DNA of 64,000 bases from Candidatus Enterenecus stercoripullorum (GCA_018716015.1 DVKM01000057.1:62001-126000); one strand, 5' to 3'; shown: positions 29,212 to 39,647, counted from the stretch's first letter. Program-made: numbers and translations. Notes: generated from the letters alone by a model not told the origin.

Positions 29212-29946
29212 TCACAGCTGTGCCATCACAATGGTCACGTTATCCGGAGCTCCCGCTTCCAGTGTACGGGCCATAAGCTGCCGGCAGCATTCTTCCAAAC
29301 CGCCGTGGCGGCAGATCTCCAAAAGCTGTTGGTCTGAAAGCACGTTGCTCAATCCGTCTGAGCACAGCAGCAAGCGGTCCCCCGGCTGGGCAGCCACTTG
29401 AAAGGCGTCTTCGCGTACTTCCCTGTCTACCCCCAACGCCCTGGTAATCAGGTTTTTCTTGGGGTGTACCCTCGCCTGCTCCTGGGTCAGCTCTCCCCGC
29501 TCCACCAGGGCCTGAACTAGGGAATGATCCTGTGTGATCTGACGGATGACGTCCCCCCGGATGATGTACGCGCGGCTGTCCCCAATATTGACCAGGCAGA
29601 ACTCCTCCGGCAGGATCAGCGCCCCCACCAAGGTAGTCCCCATTCCTTGGTATTCCGGGGTGCTTTCGGACAGCTCAAAGACCACGCGGTTTGCCTTCTG
29701 ACAGGCGGCTCGCATCATCTGCGCCCGCTCCTCACTGCTGTGTGGAGGCTGCTGCCGGCAGGAGTCCTCCACCGCGGCGGCAAAGGCCTCCACCGCCACT
29801 GCGCTGGCCACATTTCCGGCCTGGGCCCCGCCCATACCGTCACAGACCACCGCCACTGCCAGCTGCTCATCCAGCTCCCGGATAGCATAGCTATCCTGGT
29901 TGTCTCTCCTCACCGCTCCGATATCTGTCAGTCCAAAAAGATTCAT
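29212..29946 (-). CDS. Stp1/PrpC-family PP2C Ser/Thr phosphatase
   Basis: LTDIGAVRRDNQDSYAI, VVCDGMGGAQAGNVAS, LLCSDGLSNVLSD, GAPDNVTIVMAQL. Confidence 0.96.
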   Translation of the reverse strand: MNLFGLTDIGAVRRDNQDSYAIRELDEQLAVAVVCDGMGGAQAGNVASAVAVEAFAAAVEDSCRQQPPHSSEERAQMMRAACQKANRVVFELSESTPEYQGMGTTLVGALILPEEFCLVNIGDSRAYIIRGDVIRQITQDHSLVQALVERGELTQEQARVHPKKNLITRALGVDREVREDAFQVAAQPGDRLLLCSDGLSNVLSDQQLLEICRHGGLEECCRQLMARTLEAGAPDNVTIVMAQL

Positions 29947-30995
29947 GGCACTTCATCCTTTCCGGGGTGGGACGTGCTTTCCTTCATCTGCTTGCGGCGC
30001 AGCTGGCCGCAGGAGGCGTCAATATCGCTGCCCAGTTTGCGCCGAACGGTGGCGGTGACTCCCTGGGATTCCAACCTTTGCTGGAACTGCCGCACCCTGT
30101 GGCTGGGCTTCAGAGGAGACTCTTCCACATGATTCAGCGGGATCAGATTAACATGTGCTGGCTGCCCCTTCAGCAATCCCGCCAGCAAATCCGCCTGCCA
30201 GTCACTGTCGTTCACGCCGTCGATCATGGCGTACTCATAAGAGATCCGCCTACCGGTGCGCGCAAAGTAGCTCCGGCAGCTCTCCATCAGACGCTCCACC
30301 CCCACAGCCCGGTTGACCGGCATCAGCCTGGATCTGGTCTCATCGTCCGGGGCATGGAGGGATACGCTTAGGGTCAATTGTAACGCACTGTCGGCCAATT
30401 TGTCAATTTTATTCACCAAACCACAGGTAGAAAGGGAAATATGCCGCATTCCGATGTTCAAACCGTCTGGATCATTTACTAATTCCAGAAAGCGCAGCAC
30501 ATTTTCAAAGTTGTCCAACGGCTCGCCGATCCCCATCATCACGATATTGGAGATCTGTGCGCCGCTGTCCTTTTGGGCAAAGATCACCTGGTCCAGGATC
30601 TCAGAGGGAGCCAGATCCCGCACCTTGCCGCCCAGCGTGGACGCGCAGAACACGCATCCCATATTGCACCCTACCTGGCAGGACACGCAAAGGGTATTCC
30701 CATGCCGGTACCGCATGAGTACGCTCTCAATACAGTTGCCGTCCCACAGCCGCCACAGGTATTTGATAGTGCCGTCCATTTTGGACTCCTGCTTGCGCTC
30801 AATTTCTGGCGCAGTAAGCCGGCAGGTCTGAGCCAGCTGTTGCTGCAAGTTTTTAGGGATATTGCTCATCTCTGAAAAACTGGCAGCTCCCCGATGCAGC
30901 CACAGAAAAACCTGTTTGGCCCGGAACTTGGGCTGTCCCAGTTCCTGAAAGAAGGAAGTCATCTCCTCCTGGGTCATGGATTTCAGATCGATCAT
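29943..30995 (-). CDS. rlmN: 23S rRNA (adenine(2503)-C(2))-methyltransferase
   Basis: SCQVGCNMGCVFCASTLGGKVRDL radical SAM motif, MMGIGEPLDNFENV, LMPVNRA. Confidence 0.97.
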   Translation of the reverse strand: MIDLKSMTQEEMTSFFQELGQPKFRAKQVFLWLHRGAASFSEMSNIPKNLQQQLAQTCRLTAPEIERKQESKMDGTIKYLWRLWDGNCIESVLMRYRHGNTLCVSCQVGCNMGCVFCASTLGGKVRDLAPSEILDQVIFAQKDSGAQISNIVMMGIGEPLDNFENVLRFLELVNDPDGLNIGMRHISLSTCGLVNKIDKLADSALQLTLSVSLHAPDDETRSRLMPVNRAVGVERLMESCRSYFARTGRRISYEYAMIDGVNDSDWQADLLAGLLKGQPAHVNLIPLNHVEESPLKPSHRVRQFQQRLESQGVTATVRRKLGSDIDASCGQLRRKQMKESTSHPGKDEVP

Positions 30996-31002
30996 CTCTA
31001 TC

Positions 31003-32346
31003 TCACCTCTCTCGGCGCAGCTTTGCGATGAAAAAGCCGTCGGTGTCATGGATATGGGGCCAGAAGGTCACCATGCCCTCCTGCCGTCCCCAGTGTGGCA
31101 GATCAAAGGCCTCCAGGGAAAAGTCCGGGCGCTCTGCCAAAAAGCCGCGCACCACGTTCTCGTTCTCACGCTGAAGCAGCGTGCAGGTGGAGTAGACCAG
31201 CACGCCGCCCCGCTTCACATATCCGGCATTGCAGGCCAGGATCCGGCTCTGGACGGCAGGCAGTTGTTCCAAGGGCTTCGGCGCCTTATAGCGGATGTCC
31301 GGTTTTTTCCGGATGATTCCAAGCCCCGAACAGGGCACGTCCGCAATCACCGTGTCAAATCCCTCCAGCCACACCTGGCGCGTTTGAGACGCGTTCTGGA
31401 GGGTGGGCCGCAGGCTTCTCAATCCCAGGCGGTCTATCCCTGCCTCCAGCAGTTTTATCTTATGGGGGTGGATGTCACAGCAGACCACCTCCCCCTGGTC
31501 CGCCAGGTCTATGGCGGCGGCAAAGGACTTTCCTCCGGGGGCGGCGCAGCAGTCCAGCACCCGGCTGCCCGGCTCCAGCCCCGCGGCAGTCACCGCCAGC
31601 CGGGCCGCGCAGTCCTGGACGTAGAATAACCCCTGCTGGAAAGAGGGCAAGGCCTCCAGGCTGCCGGTACCCTCCAACACCAGGCATTGTGGCATCCAGG
31701 GGTGGAGCCGGGCGGTTACCCCCTCCCATTCCAAGCGCTCCCGCAGCTCCCGCGCCGAGGTCCGGCAGAGATTGACCTGAACGGTTATAGGCGCGCCCAG
31801 ATTGTCCGCTTCCAGCAGGGCCTGCGCCCCCTGAAGGCCCTGCAGCCGGATAAAGGACTCCACCAGCCAACGGGGATGGCTGGTGCGGATGGACAAAGAG
31901 TCCACCCCGTCAGCTCCCTCCGGCTGGGGCAGCGGCATCTGCCGGAGCATAGCCCGCAGTATCCCATTGACCATTCCCGCCGTCCTGGGATTCCGGCTGT
32001 GAGCCCGGGCCAGCTTTACCGCCTCGTTCACCGCTGCGCTGGGAGGAATTTTATCCAAAAACAGCAACTGGTAAACTGCCACTCGGAGGATGCACAGCAC
32101 CCTGCTCTCCAGCTTCTCCAAAGGCAGCCTGGAAAACTGGCTCAGATACCAGTCCAGAAGCATCTGGTTTTGAAGCACGCCAAAACACAGGCGGGTGGCC
32201 AGAGCGGCCTCCCTCCTGTCCAGCTTTTGCTCCCGGAGCGCGCGTTTCAAATAGCCGTCCGACCAGGCCCCCTGCCGCCGGCACGCGTCCAGGGTGAGGA
32301 CGGCAACTTCTCTGGCTGACGCCATGGGATATCTGCCCACTGTCAC
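31003..32346 (-). CDS. rsmB: 16S rRNA (cytosine(967)-C(5))-methyltransferase
   Basis: NusB-like N-terminus; VLDCCAAPGGKSFAAA, DVPCSGLGIIRKKPDIRYK, LVYSTCTLLQRENE. Confidence 0.96.
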   Translation of the reverse strand: MTVGRYPMASAREVAVLTLDACRRQGAWSDGYLKRALREQKLDRREAALATRLCFGVLQNQMLLDWYLSQFSRLPLEKLESRVLCILRVAVYQLLFLDKIPPSAAVNEAVKLARAHSRNPRTAGMVNGILRAMLRQMPLPQPEGADGVDSLSIRTSHPRWLVESFIRLQGLQGAQALLEADNLGAPITVQVNLCRTSARELRERLEWEGVTARLHPWMPQCLVLEGTGSLEALPSFQQGLFYVQDCAARLAVTAAGLEPGSRVLDCCAAPGGKSFAAAIDLADQGEVVCCDIHPHKIKLLEAGIDRLGLRSLRPTLQNASQTRQVWLEGFDTVIADVPCSGLGIIRKKPDIRYKAPKPLEQLPAVQSRILACNAGYVKRGGVLVYSTCTLLQRENENVVRGFLAERPDFSLEAFDLPHWGRQEGMVTFWPHIHDTDGFFIAKLRRER

Positions 32347-33263
32347 AGAACCTGAATGGGATGGCCGGCCAGAAAAGCGGACGCCGCCATCCGTTTTTTC
32401 CCGTCCGGCTGCACTTCCAGCAGTTCCAGTACCTGTCCATCTCCGCAGGCCAGCTTCAAGCCCCGCTTGTCCGCCTGAACCACGCTGCCCGGAGCCTTGT
32501 CCGTTGTCTCATGAGTAAGGGCGGTCTTCCACAATTTGCAGCGCACCCCATCCAGCTGGGTCACGGCGGAGGGCCAGGGCACCAGCCCCCGCACCTGGTC
32601 GTGGATCTGCCGGGCGGTCCGGCTCCAGTCCACCGGGGAGAGCTCCTTGGAGAGCATAGGGGCATAGCAGGACAAAGCGTCATCCTGGGGCACCGCAACC
32701 GCTGTGCCCGCCTCCAAAGAGGGCAGTGTCTCCACCAGCAGTTTCGCCCCCATCCGGGCCAACTGGTCATGGAGCTGGCCGGCATCCTCATCCAGAGCGA
32801 TCTCCGTCTCGGCCTGGGCCAGCATGTCCCCTGTATCCAGGCCTTCCGCCATATACATCAGGGTGACCCCGGTGCGGTCCTCCCCATTCAGGATGGCCCA
32901 GTTGATGGGGGCCGCACCCCGGTATTTGGGCAGCAGGGAGGAGTGAATGTTCACACATCCCAGTGCCGGAAGCTCCAAAACCTCCTTGGGCAGGATTTTT
33001 CCATAGGCCGCCACCACGATCAGGTCTGGCTCCAACTGGCGCAGAAGCTCCACCGCAGAGCCATCCCGGAGAGTAGAAGGTTGGTAAACTGGAATATTAT
33101 ATGTGTAGGCACATTCCTTTACAGGCGTTGGCATCAACTTCATACCGCGATTTTTCGGTTTGTCAGGCTGCGTAAACACCCCGACTATCTCCTGTCCGGA
33201 CTCCACCAGGGCATTCAGGGCAGGCACCGCGAAGTCCGGAGTTCCGAAAAAGACGATTCTCAT
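32343..33263 (-). CDS. fmt: Methionyl-tRNA formyltransferase
   Basis: MRIVFFGTPDFAVPALNAL, AYGKILPKEVLELPALGCVNIHSSLLPKYRGAAPINWAI. Confidence 0.97.
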   Translation of the reverse strand: MRIVFFGTPDFAVPALNALVESGQEIVGVFTQPDKPKNRGMKLMPTPVKECAYTYNIPVYQPSTLRDGSAVELLRQLEPDLIVVAAYGKILPKEVLELPALGCVNIHSSLLPKYRGAAPINWAILNGEDRTGVTLMYMAEGLDTGDMLAQAETEIALDEDAGQLHDQLARMGAKLLVETLPSLEAGTAVAVPQDDALSCYAPMLSKELSPVDWSRTARQIHDQVRGLVPWPSAVTQLDGVRCKLWKTALTHETTDKAPGSVVQADKRGLKLACGDGQVLELLEVQPDGKKRMAASAFLAGHPIQVL

Positions 33264-33754
33264 GCTTTCTCTTCCTCCGCCTCCATAGCTTCCAGCTCTT
33301 CCACTGTGTACAGCCGGTCTGTATGCTCCACAAAGAGATGGCCGTCCAGGTGCTCCAGCTCATGGAAAAAACAGCGGGCCACCACGGCCTCCCCTTCCAT
33401 CTCAAACTCCTTCCCGTTCCGGTCCTGGGCCCGGACGGTGGCCTTATAGGGGCGGGTGACCACGCCGTACTGGCCGGGGACGGACAAGCAGCCCTCCAGT
33501 CCGGTCTGTTCCCCCTCCGCGTGGATGATGACGGGGTTGATCAGCTCCACCATCTGATTCTGGTCGTCCACAACCACTACCACCCGGCGTAGAATGCCCA
33601 CCTGGGGGGCGGCAAGGCCCACGCCATTGGCCTGGGCCAAGGTCTCCTTCATATCGTCCAGCAGGACGTGCAGCCGCTGGTCAAAGTTCTCCACCGGCCG
33701 GCATACTTTATTTAGGGCGGGATCCCCTTGCGTCAGGATTTTCCGCAATGCCAT
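33260..33754 (-). CDS. def: Peptide deformylase
   Basis: GVGLAAPQVG, EGCLSVPG, ELEHLDGHLFVE (HExxH position reads HELEH). Confidence 0.97.
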   Translation of the reverse strand: MALRKILTQGDPALNKVCRPVENFDQRLHVLLDDMKETLAQANGVGLAAPQVGILRRVVVVVDDQNQMVELINPVIIHAEGEQTGLEGCLSVPGQYGVVTRPYKATVRAQDRNGKEFEMEGEAVVARCFFHELEHLDGHLFVEHTDRLYTVEELEAMEAEEEKA

Positions 33755-33829
33755 GTTTCATTCCTCCTTGTATGAATTGACTGACCGCAGGGCCAGTAAA
33801 ACGAACATCCTGGTTTCTGCGAGTATTAG

Positions 33830-36301
33830 CTACCCAATGGGGTTCAGATCGGCAAAAATAGTCAGTCCCCGGTTGGCCTTGTCCGCCTGAGCCTGGCGGA
33901 TCAGATGAGCCACCAGCTGCCGGATTGCCCGGACATTCCGAGCGCTGAGAGTAAGGCGGTACCGATAGCGGTCGTTGACCTTAGCCACTGCGGCGGGAGC
34001 CGGCCCCAGCAGGCGGTAAGGCGCCTGGCTATAAGGCGGTTGCTTCAGTGCCCGCTCCAGTCCCTCCCGCAGCTTGAGGCAGGCCCGAAGTACTGCGATC
34101 TCCTCCAGGCCGGACACCCCCAGGACAAAAAGGTCGCTGAAAGGTGGGAAAAAGCGCAGCTGGCGCATCCGGATCTCGCCGTCGTAAAAGGAGTCGTAAT
34201 CCTGGCGCGACGCGCACTGAATCACTTCGTTTTCCGGCGTATAGGTCTGGATTAACGCCTGGCCCGCCTTACCGCCCCGGCCAGATCGGCCGGCTACCTG
34301 GGTCAGCAGGGAAAAGGTGCGCTCTCCCGCCCGGAAATCCTCCACATAGAGGGCTTGGTCCGCTTCCAGGGCACCCACCAGGGTGACATTTTCAAAGTCC
34401 AGTCCCTTGGCCACCATCTGCGTGCCCAGGAGAATGGGGATATTTTCCCTTTGAAACTGCTCCAAGATCGCCTCATGGCTCCGGGTGGCGGAGACTGTGT
34501 CCGTATCCATGCGGAGGATCCCAACGCCGGGCAGCTTCCGGCGGAGCTCCTCCTCCGCCTTCTGAGTGCCCACGCCGATGAAGTTCAGGATACCCCCGCA
34601 GTGGGGGCACCGCTCCGGCAGCGGTTCCGAGTGTCCGCAGTAGTGGCACATCAGGCGGTGATTGGCCGAGTGATAGGTCAGGCGTACCGAGCACCGGGGA
34701 CAGGTGGGCACCTGCCCGCACTCCCCGCAGCTCACCATGCGGTTGGCCCCCCGGCGGTTGAGAAAGAGGATAGCCTGTTCCCCCCGCTCCGCCGTCTCTC
34801 TCAAGGCCTGCTCCAGTTCTCCACTGACACAGCCGCCGTTGCCCCGGCGCAGCTCCTGCTTCATATCCACAATGGTTACCGCCGGCAGCCGCCGGTCGTT
34901 GTACCGGTGGGACATCTTCAGCAGATGGTAATTTCCGTTGCGGGCATGATACATGCTCTCCACAGACGGGGTGGCTGAGCCCAGCACCAGCAGGGCGTTT
35001 GCCTTATAGCAGCGGTACTTGGCCACATCTCTGGCATGATACCGGGGGGTCTGCTCTGACTTATAAGCCGGCTCCTGCTCCTCATCCAGGATAATCACCC
35101 CCAGATTGAGTAGGGGGGCAAAGACCGCCGATCGGGTGCCCACCGCCACCACCGCCTGACCGCAGCGCACCCGTTTCCACTCGTCATAGCGCTCCCCAGT
35201 AGTGAGTCCGCTGTGCAAGATGGCCACTTGACGGCCGAAGTGGGACAGGAAGATCCGCATCAGCTGAGGGGTCAGGGCAATCTCCGGCACCAGTACCAGC
35301 GCGGATTTCCCCCGGGCCAGCACAGACTGGATCAGCTGGATATAGACCTGGGTCTTTCCGCTGCCTGTGACGCCATACAGCAGAGCCGCCTCCGGCTTTC
35401 CCGTTTCACACAGAGCGGCCAGCGCTTCAAAGGCCCGCTGCTGTTCCTCATTGAGTACCGGAGGCTGCGCCCGCTCCACTTCAGGCAGCTGGGGCCGGCG
35501 GTGTACCGCCCGGCTCTCCAGGATGAGGACCCCCGCCTTTTCCAACGCCTTCAGGGTGGACATAGACGCCCCGGTAAAATAGCACAGTTCCTTGGCCGAG
35601 ACCCGTCCCACCCCGCAAAGGGCCATCACTGCTTCATGCTGCAGCGGGGCACGCCTCCGTCTGATCTGGGCATAGGCCATGGCCTCTTCCGGCGGGATGG
35701 CCAGGACAGCCACCTTCTCTGTCTTATCCCCGATGCCGCGAGATGCGCTGGTCTCCCGCACAAGAACGCCGGCCTGTTCCAGAAGCTGAAGCGCCGAATT
35801 GGGATCCGAAGTCCCAAAGGCCAGCCGGATCTGCCCCAGCTCCGCCCAGCCATGGTTTGCGAGAATCAGCTCTACCAGGCGCCTGGCCCGGTTGGAACTG
35901 CCCGCCGCCTGGTAGGCGGTCTCCCGGTCCACGCCGGGGGTGATCTTCCAGCAGTCCTTCAGAGAAAACCAAAGCCCCGCTGGGAGAATCGCCCTGGCCG
36001 CGTCATACACCGTGCAGAAATACTGCTCCCGCATCCAAAGGGCCAGCTGAATATCCTCGCCGCGCAGCATGGGCTCGTCGTCCAACTGGGCCAGAACCCG
36101 CTTCAACTTTTGGGGATCGTCCTTGGCCTTGGTCACAGACAGTACAATGCCGTCACTCACCCGGTTTCCCTTCCCAAAGGGGACCGCCACCCGCATGCCA
36201 GGGCACAGAGAGTTTTCCAGTTCCACCGGGAGCAAGTAGTCATAGGGGCGGTCAATGGAATAAGGAGCGGCTGCCACGGAAATTTTCGCAATATACGGCA
36301 T
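33830..36301 (-). CDS. priA: Primosomal protein N' (replication restart helicase PriA)
   Basis: GVTGSGKTQVYIQLI, DEEQEPAYKSEQTPRYHARDVA, CGECGQVPTCPRCSVRLTYH zinc-binding, GTQMVAKGLDFENVTLVG. Confidence 0.97.
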   Translation of the reverse strand: MPYIAKISVAAAPYSIDRPYDYLLPVELENSLCPGMRVAVPFGKGNRVSDGIVLSVTKAKDDPQKLKRVLAQLDDEPMLRGEDIQLALWMREQYFCTVYDAARAILPAGLWFSLKDCWKITPGVDRETAYQAAGSSNRARRLVELILANHGWAELGQIRLAFGTSDPNSALQLLEQAGVLVRETSASRGIGDKTEKVAVLAIPPEEAMAYAQIRRRRAPLQHEAVMALCGVGRVSAKELCYFTGASMSTLKALEKAGVLILESRAVHRRPQLPEVERAQPPVLNEEQQRAFEALAALCETGKPEAALLYGVTGSGKTQVYIQLIQSVLARGKSALVLVPEIALTPQLMRIFLSHFGRQVAILHSGLTTGERYDEWKRVRCGQAVVAVGTRSAVFAPLLNLGVIILDEEQEPAYKSEQTPRYHARDVAKYRCYKANALLVLGSATPSVESMYHARNGNYHLLKMSHRYNDRRLPAVTIVDMKQELRRGNGGCVSGELEQALRETAERGEQAILFLNRRGANRMVSCGECGQVPTCPRCSVRLTYHSANHRLMCHYCGHSEPLPERCPHCGGILNFIGVGTQKAEEELRRKLPGVGILRMDTDTVSATRSHEAILEQFQRENIPILLGTQMVAKGLDFENVTLVGALEADQALYVEDFRAGERTFSLLTQVAGRSGRGGKAGQALIQTYTPENEVIQCASRQDYDSFYDGEIRMRQLRFFPPFSDLFVLGVSGLEEIAVLRACLKLREGLERALKQPPYSQAPYRLLGPAPAAVAKVNDRYRYRLTLSARNVRAIRQLVAHLIRQAQADKANRGLTIFADLNPIG

Positions 36302-36327
36302 GACAGCTCCCCTCCTTTTCCCAGCTC

Positions 36328-36364
36328 AAAAAGCAAGCGGCTTCCCCGCCGCTTGCCGCTTTTT
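36328..36364 (-). terminator. Hairpin terminator between rpoZ and priA
   Basis: AAAAAGCAAGCGGC-TTCCCC-GCCGCTTGCCGCTTTTT. Confidence 0.75.
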
Positions 36365-36662
36365 ATACCTGATTTGTCTCGGCGGATTGCGATTGCTCTC
36401 CGCCCTGGGCGCTCACAGGAGTCCGGGAGTCCTCTTCTTTCTCTTCATCGGGGGCGCCGCATGTCACTTCAGCGGTCTCAAGCCGCAGCGTGCCATTGGC
36501 CACCTCCTGAATGGCCAGAGTGACCGGTTTCTCTTCCAGGTGGATACCCTCTTGCTCCGCCTGACTAGAAATCTTTCTAGCCCGGGCGGCCACCAAATTT
36601 ACCAACAGATACCGGCTGGGCACATTCTTCAGCAAATCCTTCATTGCAGGGTACAGCAACAT
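36363..36662 (-). CDS. rpoZ: DNA-directed RNA polymerase subunit omega
   Basis: YPAMKDLLKNVPSRYLLVNLVAARARKI...KPVTLAIQEVANG. Confidence 0.92.
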   Translation of the reverse strand: MLLYPAMKDLLKNVPSRYLLVNLVAARARKISSQAEQEGIHLEEKPVTLAIQEVANGTLRLETAEVTCGAPDEEKEEDSRTPVSAQGGEQSQSAETNQV

Positions 36663-36669
36663 AATTTCC

Positions 36670-37332
36670 TCAATCCTTTCCGTTTCCTCGCTCACATTTC
36701 AGGGTATCCGCGTTCCCAACGATGCTCTGGGCGAGATGAATCCTCTTTTTCACCCTGCACCGCTCCGCTTCCAAAATAGAGAGAATTTCATGGGCCGCAT
36801 CCATCACATTATCATTGACAACCAGATAATCGTAGCATACGCTTTCCCGGCACTCCTGGCGGGCCTTCTCCAAACGCAGGCTGATGGCCTCAGACGCATC
36901 GGTATTACGCTGATGCAGCCGCCGGGACAGCTCCTCCAGAGAGGGCGGGATGATGAAAATAAAAACTGCGTCTGGACATTTCTCCCGCACCTTGGCTGCG
37001 CCCTGGACCTCGATATCCAGCAGCACATCGGTCCCCTGTTCCAGTTTCTCTTGAATCATCTTCAGGGATGTACCATAGTAATTCCCCACATATTCGGCAA
37101 ACTCCAACAGTTCTCCGCTGCGGATCATCCGCTGGAATTCTTCCCGAGAGACAAAATGGTAATTGACTCCGTCCGCCTCCCCCACTCGGGGCGACCGGGT
37201 GGTGTATGATACCGAAAAATAAATGTCCCGGCGGTTGCTGAGCAATTCCGCGATCACGGTGCTCTTTCCCACGCCGGAGGGCCCGGAGAGCACGATCAGC
37301 TCTCCTTTTCTCTGTTTCTTCAGCCCGCTCAT
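36670..37332 (-). CDS. gmk: Guanylate kinase
   Basis: [69 protein letters not shown]. Confidence 0.97.
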   Translation of the reverse strand: MSGLKKQRKGELIVLSGPSGVGKSTVIAELLSNRRDIYFSVSYTTRSPRVGEADGVNYHFVSREEFQRMIRSGELLEFAEYVGNYYGTSLKMIQEKLEQGTDVLLDIEVQGAAKVREKCPDAVFIFIIPPSLEELSRRLHQRNTDASEAISLRLEKARQECRESVCYDYLVVNDNVMDAAHEILSILEAERCRVKKRIHLAQSIVGNADTLKCERGNGKD

Positions 37333-37601
37333 AGCTCCTCGTCCCCTACTCCAGTTTCCTGTACTCTGCCTTGGTCAAACCGGCTGTTGATCTGTTCCGG
37401 TGTCAGAGAAGACCAGATCACATGACCGGTATCCATCACCAGCACCACCTTCGTTTTTCTCCCGAAGCTGGCGTCGATCAGCATACCCCGTTCCTTGGCC
37501 TCCTGGCCTAAGCGTTTGATGGGAGCGGACTCTGGGCTGACCACCGCGATGACCCGCTGGGCGGACACGGCGTTGCCAAACCCAATGTTGATCAGCCACA
37601 T
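37329..37601 (-). CDS. remA: RemA-like extracellular matrix regulator (DUF370)
   Basis: [68 protein letters not shown]. Confidence 0.95.
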   Translation of the reverse strand: MWLINIGFGNAVSAQRVIAVVSPESAPIKRLGQEAKERGMLIDASFGRKTKVVLVMDTGHVIWSSLTPEQINSRFDQGRVQETGVGDEEL

Positions 37602-37613
37602 ATCTCCGCCTCC

Positions 37614-38501
37614 CTACTCCAGGTTCTGGACCTGCTCCCGGATCTTTTCGATCTCCGCCTTCAGATCCACCACATGCCTGGTATTTTCAATGTCGTTGCA
37701 CTTCGATCCGATGGTATTGGCCTCCCGGTTAAACTCCTGGATCAGGAAATCCAGCTTGCGGCCGACAGCTCCGCCCTGGGCCAGCAGCTCCCGCAGCTGG
37801 GCCAGGTGGCTGCGCAGGCGCACCGTCTCCTCATCCACCGCCACCTTATCGGCAAAAATAGCGGCCTCTGTCAGCAGTCTGCCCTCATCCACCTGGGTGT
37901 TTTGAAGCACTTCCCGCATTTTTGACTCCAGCCTAGCGCGGTAGTCCGCCACCGTCTGGGGAGACCTCTCCTCAATCTGTCCGGTCAGCTTTTCGATGGC
38001 GTCCGCCCGGCTAAGGATATCCTGGGCCATGCGCCCGCCCTCCCGGCAGCGCATGGCGTCAAAGTCGTCCAGGGCTGTGTCCAGCACCTCCATCAGCAGC
38101 GCTTTCAGGGCATCTTGATCCTCCGGCTGCTTCTCTACCGTCAGCACGTCCGGGAAACGGGCCAGGTCAGTGGAGAAATAATCCATGCGCACCCGCTGGC
38201 CGCCCTCCAGCTCGTACAATTGCCGCAGCGCCTCCATATACGCCTTTGCCAGCTCCTCGTTCACCGTGACAGAGAAAGCTTCTCCCCCAGTCTGTACAAC
38301 GCTGATGAACACGTCAACCTTGCCTCTAGCCACCCGGGATTGCACCCGCTCCTTAATGGCGTCCTCCGCAAAAATGTAGGTGCGGGGCATCTTCACCGTG
38401 CAGTCTAGGTATCGGTTATTCACCGAGCGCAGCTCCACCGTGATTGTCGTCTGCTCCCGGGTTTGCTCTCCACGGCCGTAACCGGTCATACTCTTGACCA
38501 T
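37614..38501 (-). CDS. YicC/YloC family endoribonuclease-like protein
   Basis: MVKSMTGYGRGE, ELRSVNNRYLDCTVKMPR, REVNTIGSK-like FNREANTIGSKCND. Confidence 0.95.
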   Translation of the reverse strand: MVKSMTGYGRGEQTREQTTITVELRSVNNRYLDCTVKMPRTYIFAEDAIKERVQSRVARGKVDVFISVVQTGGEAFSVTVNEELAKAYMEALRQLYELEGGQRVRMDYFSTDLARFPDVLTVEKQPEDQDALKALLMEVLDTALDDFDAMRCREGGRMAQDILSRADAIEKLTGQIEERSPQTVADYRARLESKMREVLQNTQVDEGRLLTEAAIFADKVAVDEETVRLRSHLAQLRELLAQGGAVGRKLDFLIQEFNREANTIGSKCNDIENTRHVVDLKAEIEKIREQVQNLE

Positions 38502-38521
38502 TTGCACGATCCTCCCCTCTT

Positions 38522-39040
38522 TCAGCGAACCGCCCAGTGGATCCGGGCAAGATACGCCGAGATTAGTTTGCTGAACCCGTAGTCATACAAAAGAAATACC
38601 ACATTGGCCGCCACGTAGAGCAGCCATGCTGTGGAAAGAGACTGGGGCAGCGAAGCCAATACCGCAGCCTTCATGACCAGATAGATCACCGTAAAGGCGG
38701 CATTGAAAAAGGCTAGTTTGAGCGCGTACTCCAACGGCCTGCGCCGCAGCCGCTCGATCAGGGACTTGACCATCGGGTACAGCCCGAACAGCACCGCGTA
38801 CATCAAAACGCAGAACTTGTCCGGAATGAAGAGAAAGGCCAAAATAGACACACAGGCCCAGCACAAAAAGCCGGCCTGAAGGCCCACTGAGATCACCGCC
38901 GCACAGGGCAGCAGCCCTGCAACCGCTACGATGCCCCAGTTCCCGGAGGGTACAATCGAGCCGATATAGACCAAAACCAGCGACAACGCGCCCAAAATGG
39001 CGGGATACGCAACCTTTCGCGCCGATCCGTTTGACCTCAT
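38522..39040 (-). CDS. Conserved multi-TM membrane protein
   Basis: Several hydrophobic segments (AILGALSLVLVYIGSIVP, IVAVAGLLPCAAVISVGL, ACVSILAFLFIP, VLMYAVLFGLYPMVKSLIERL). Confidence 0.75.
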   Translation of the reverse strand: MRSNGSARKVAYPAILGALSLVLVYIGSIVPSGNWGIVAVAGLLPCAAVISVGLQAGFLCWACVSILAFLFIPDKFCVLMYAVLFGLYPMVKSLIERLRRRPLEYALKLAFFNAAFTVIYLVMKAAVLASLPQSLSTAWLLYVAANVVFLLYDYGFSKLISAYLARIHWAVR

Positions 39041-39041
39041 C

Positions 39042-39647
39042 TCAGTTGCACCCTCCACACAGGCAGTTCAGACACAACATGGACGTACAGCAGTCCAGAC
39101 TGTCACACTGTCCCCCGGCTATATCGGAGTGATAGCCGTAACCACCCCTCTGCATCATATTCAAGGCCTGCCGATACTCCAGATTATTGGGCTCCATCTG
39201 GCAGGCGATCTGATAGTTCTGCCGGGCCTCATCCAGCCAGCCCCGGCGGTAGGCAATGCTGCCCATCAGGAAATACCACTCGCCGTTTTTCATGCCGGAT
39301 CCCTGGAGGATCCGCTCTGCGCCGTCCAGATTGCCCATATTGATATACTGTCTGGCCTGGGCAAACACCTGACTGCCGGAGGAGCTGGTATATCCGCTTT
39401 GATAAGCGCTTGAGCTTCCCCCTCCGTACTGATAACCGCTGCCGACAGAACCTCCGCCGGACCGGCTACGGATGATGGCATCATAGGCCTCGTTGACCTC
39501 TTTCATCTTCTCTTCGGCCAAATCCGCCAGCGGATTGTTCTGGTAGTTGTCCGGATGATATTTTCTTGCCAGCTCCCGGTAGGCCCGCTTGATCTCCTCC
39601 TCGCTGGCATTGGGGCTCACGCCTAGTACTTCGTACGGATCTCTCAT
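39042..39647 (-). CDS. J-domain protein with cysteine-rich C-terminus
   Basis: [35 protein letters not shown] (HPD present); Cys tail [21 protein letters not shown]. Confidence 0.93.
   Translation of the reverse strand: MRDPYEVLGVSPNASEEEIKRAYRELARKYHPDNYQNNPLADLAEEKMKEVNEAYDAIIRSRSGGGSVGSGYQYGGGSSSAYQSGYTSSSGSQVFAQARQYINMGNLDGAERILQGSGMKNGEWYFLMGSIAYRRGWLDEARQNYQIACQMEPNNLEYRQALNMMQRGGYGYHSDIAGGQCDSLDCCTSMLCLNCLCGGCN

Noticed and set aside
35213-36523. 436-aa plus-strand ORF over priA
   Set aside because: Antisense to priA; no domain signal.
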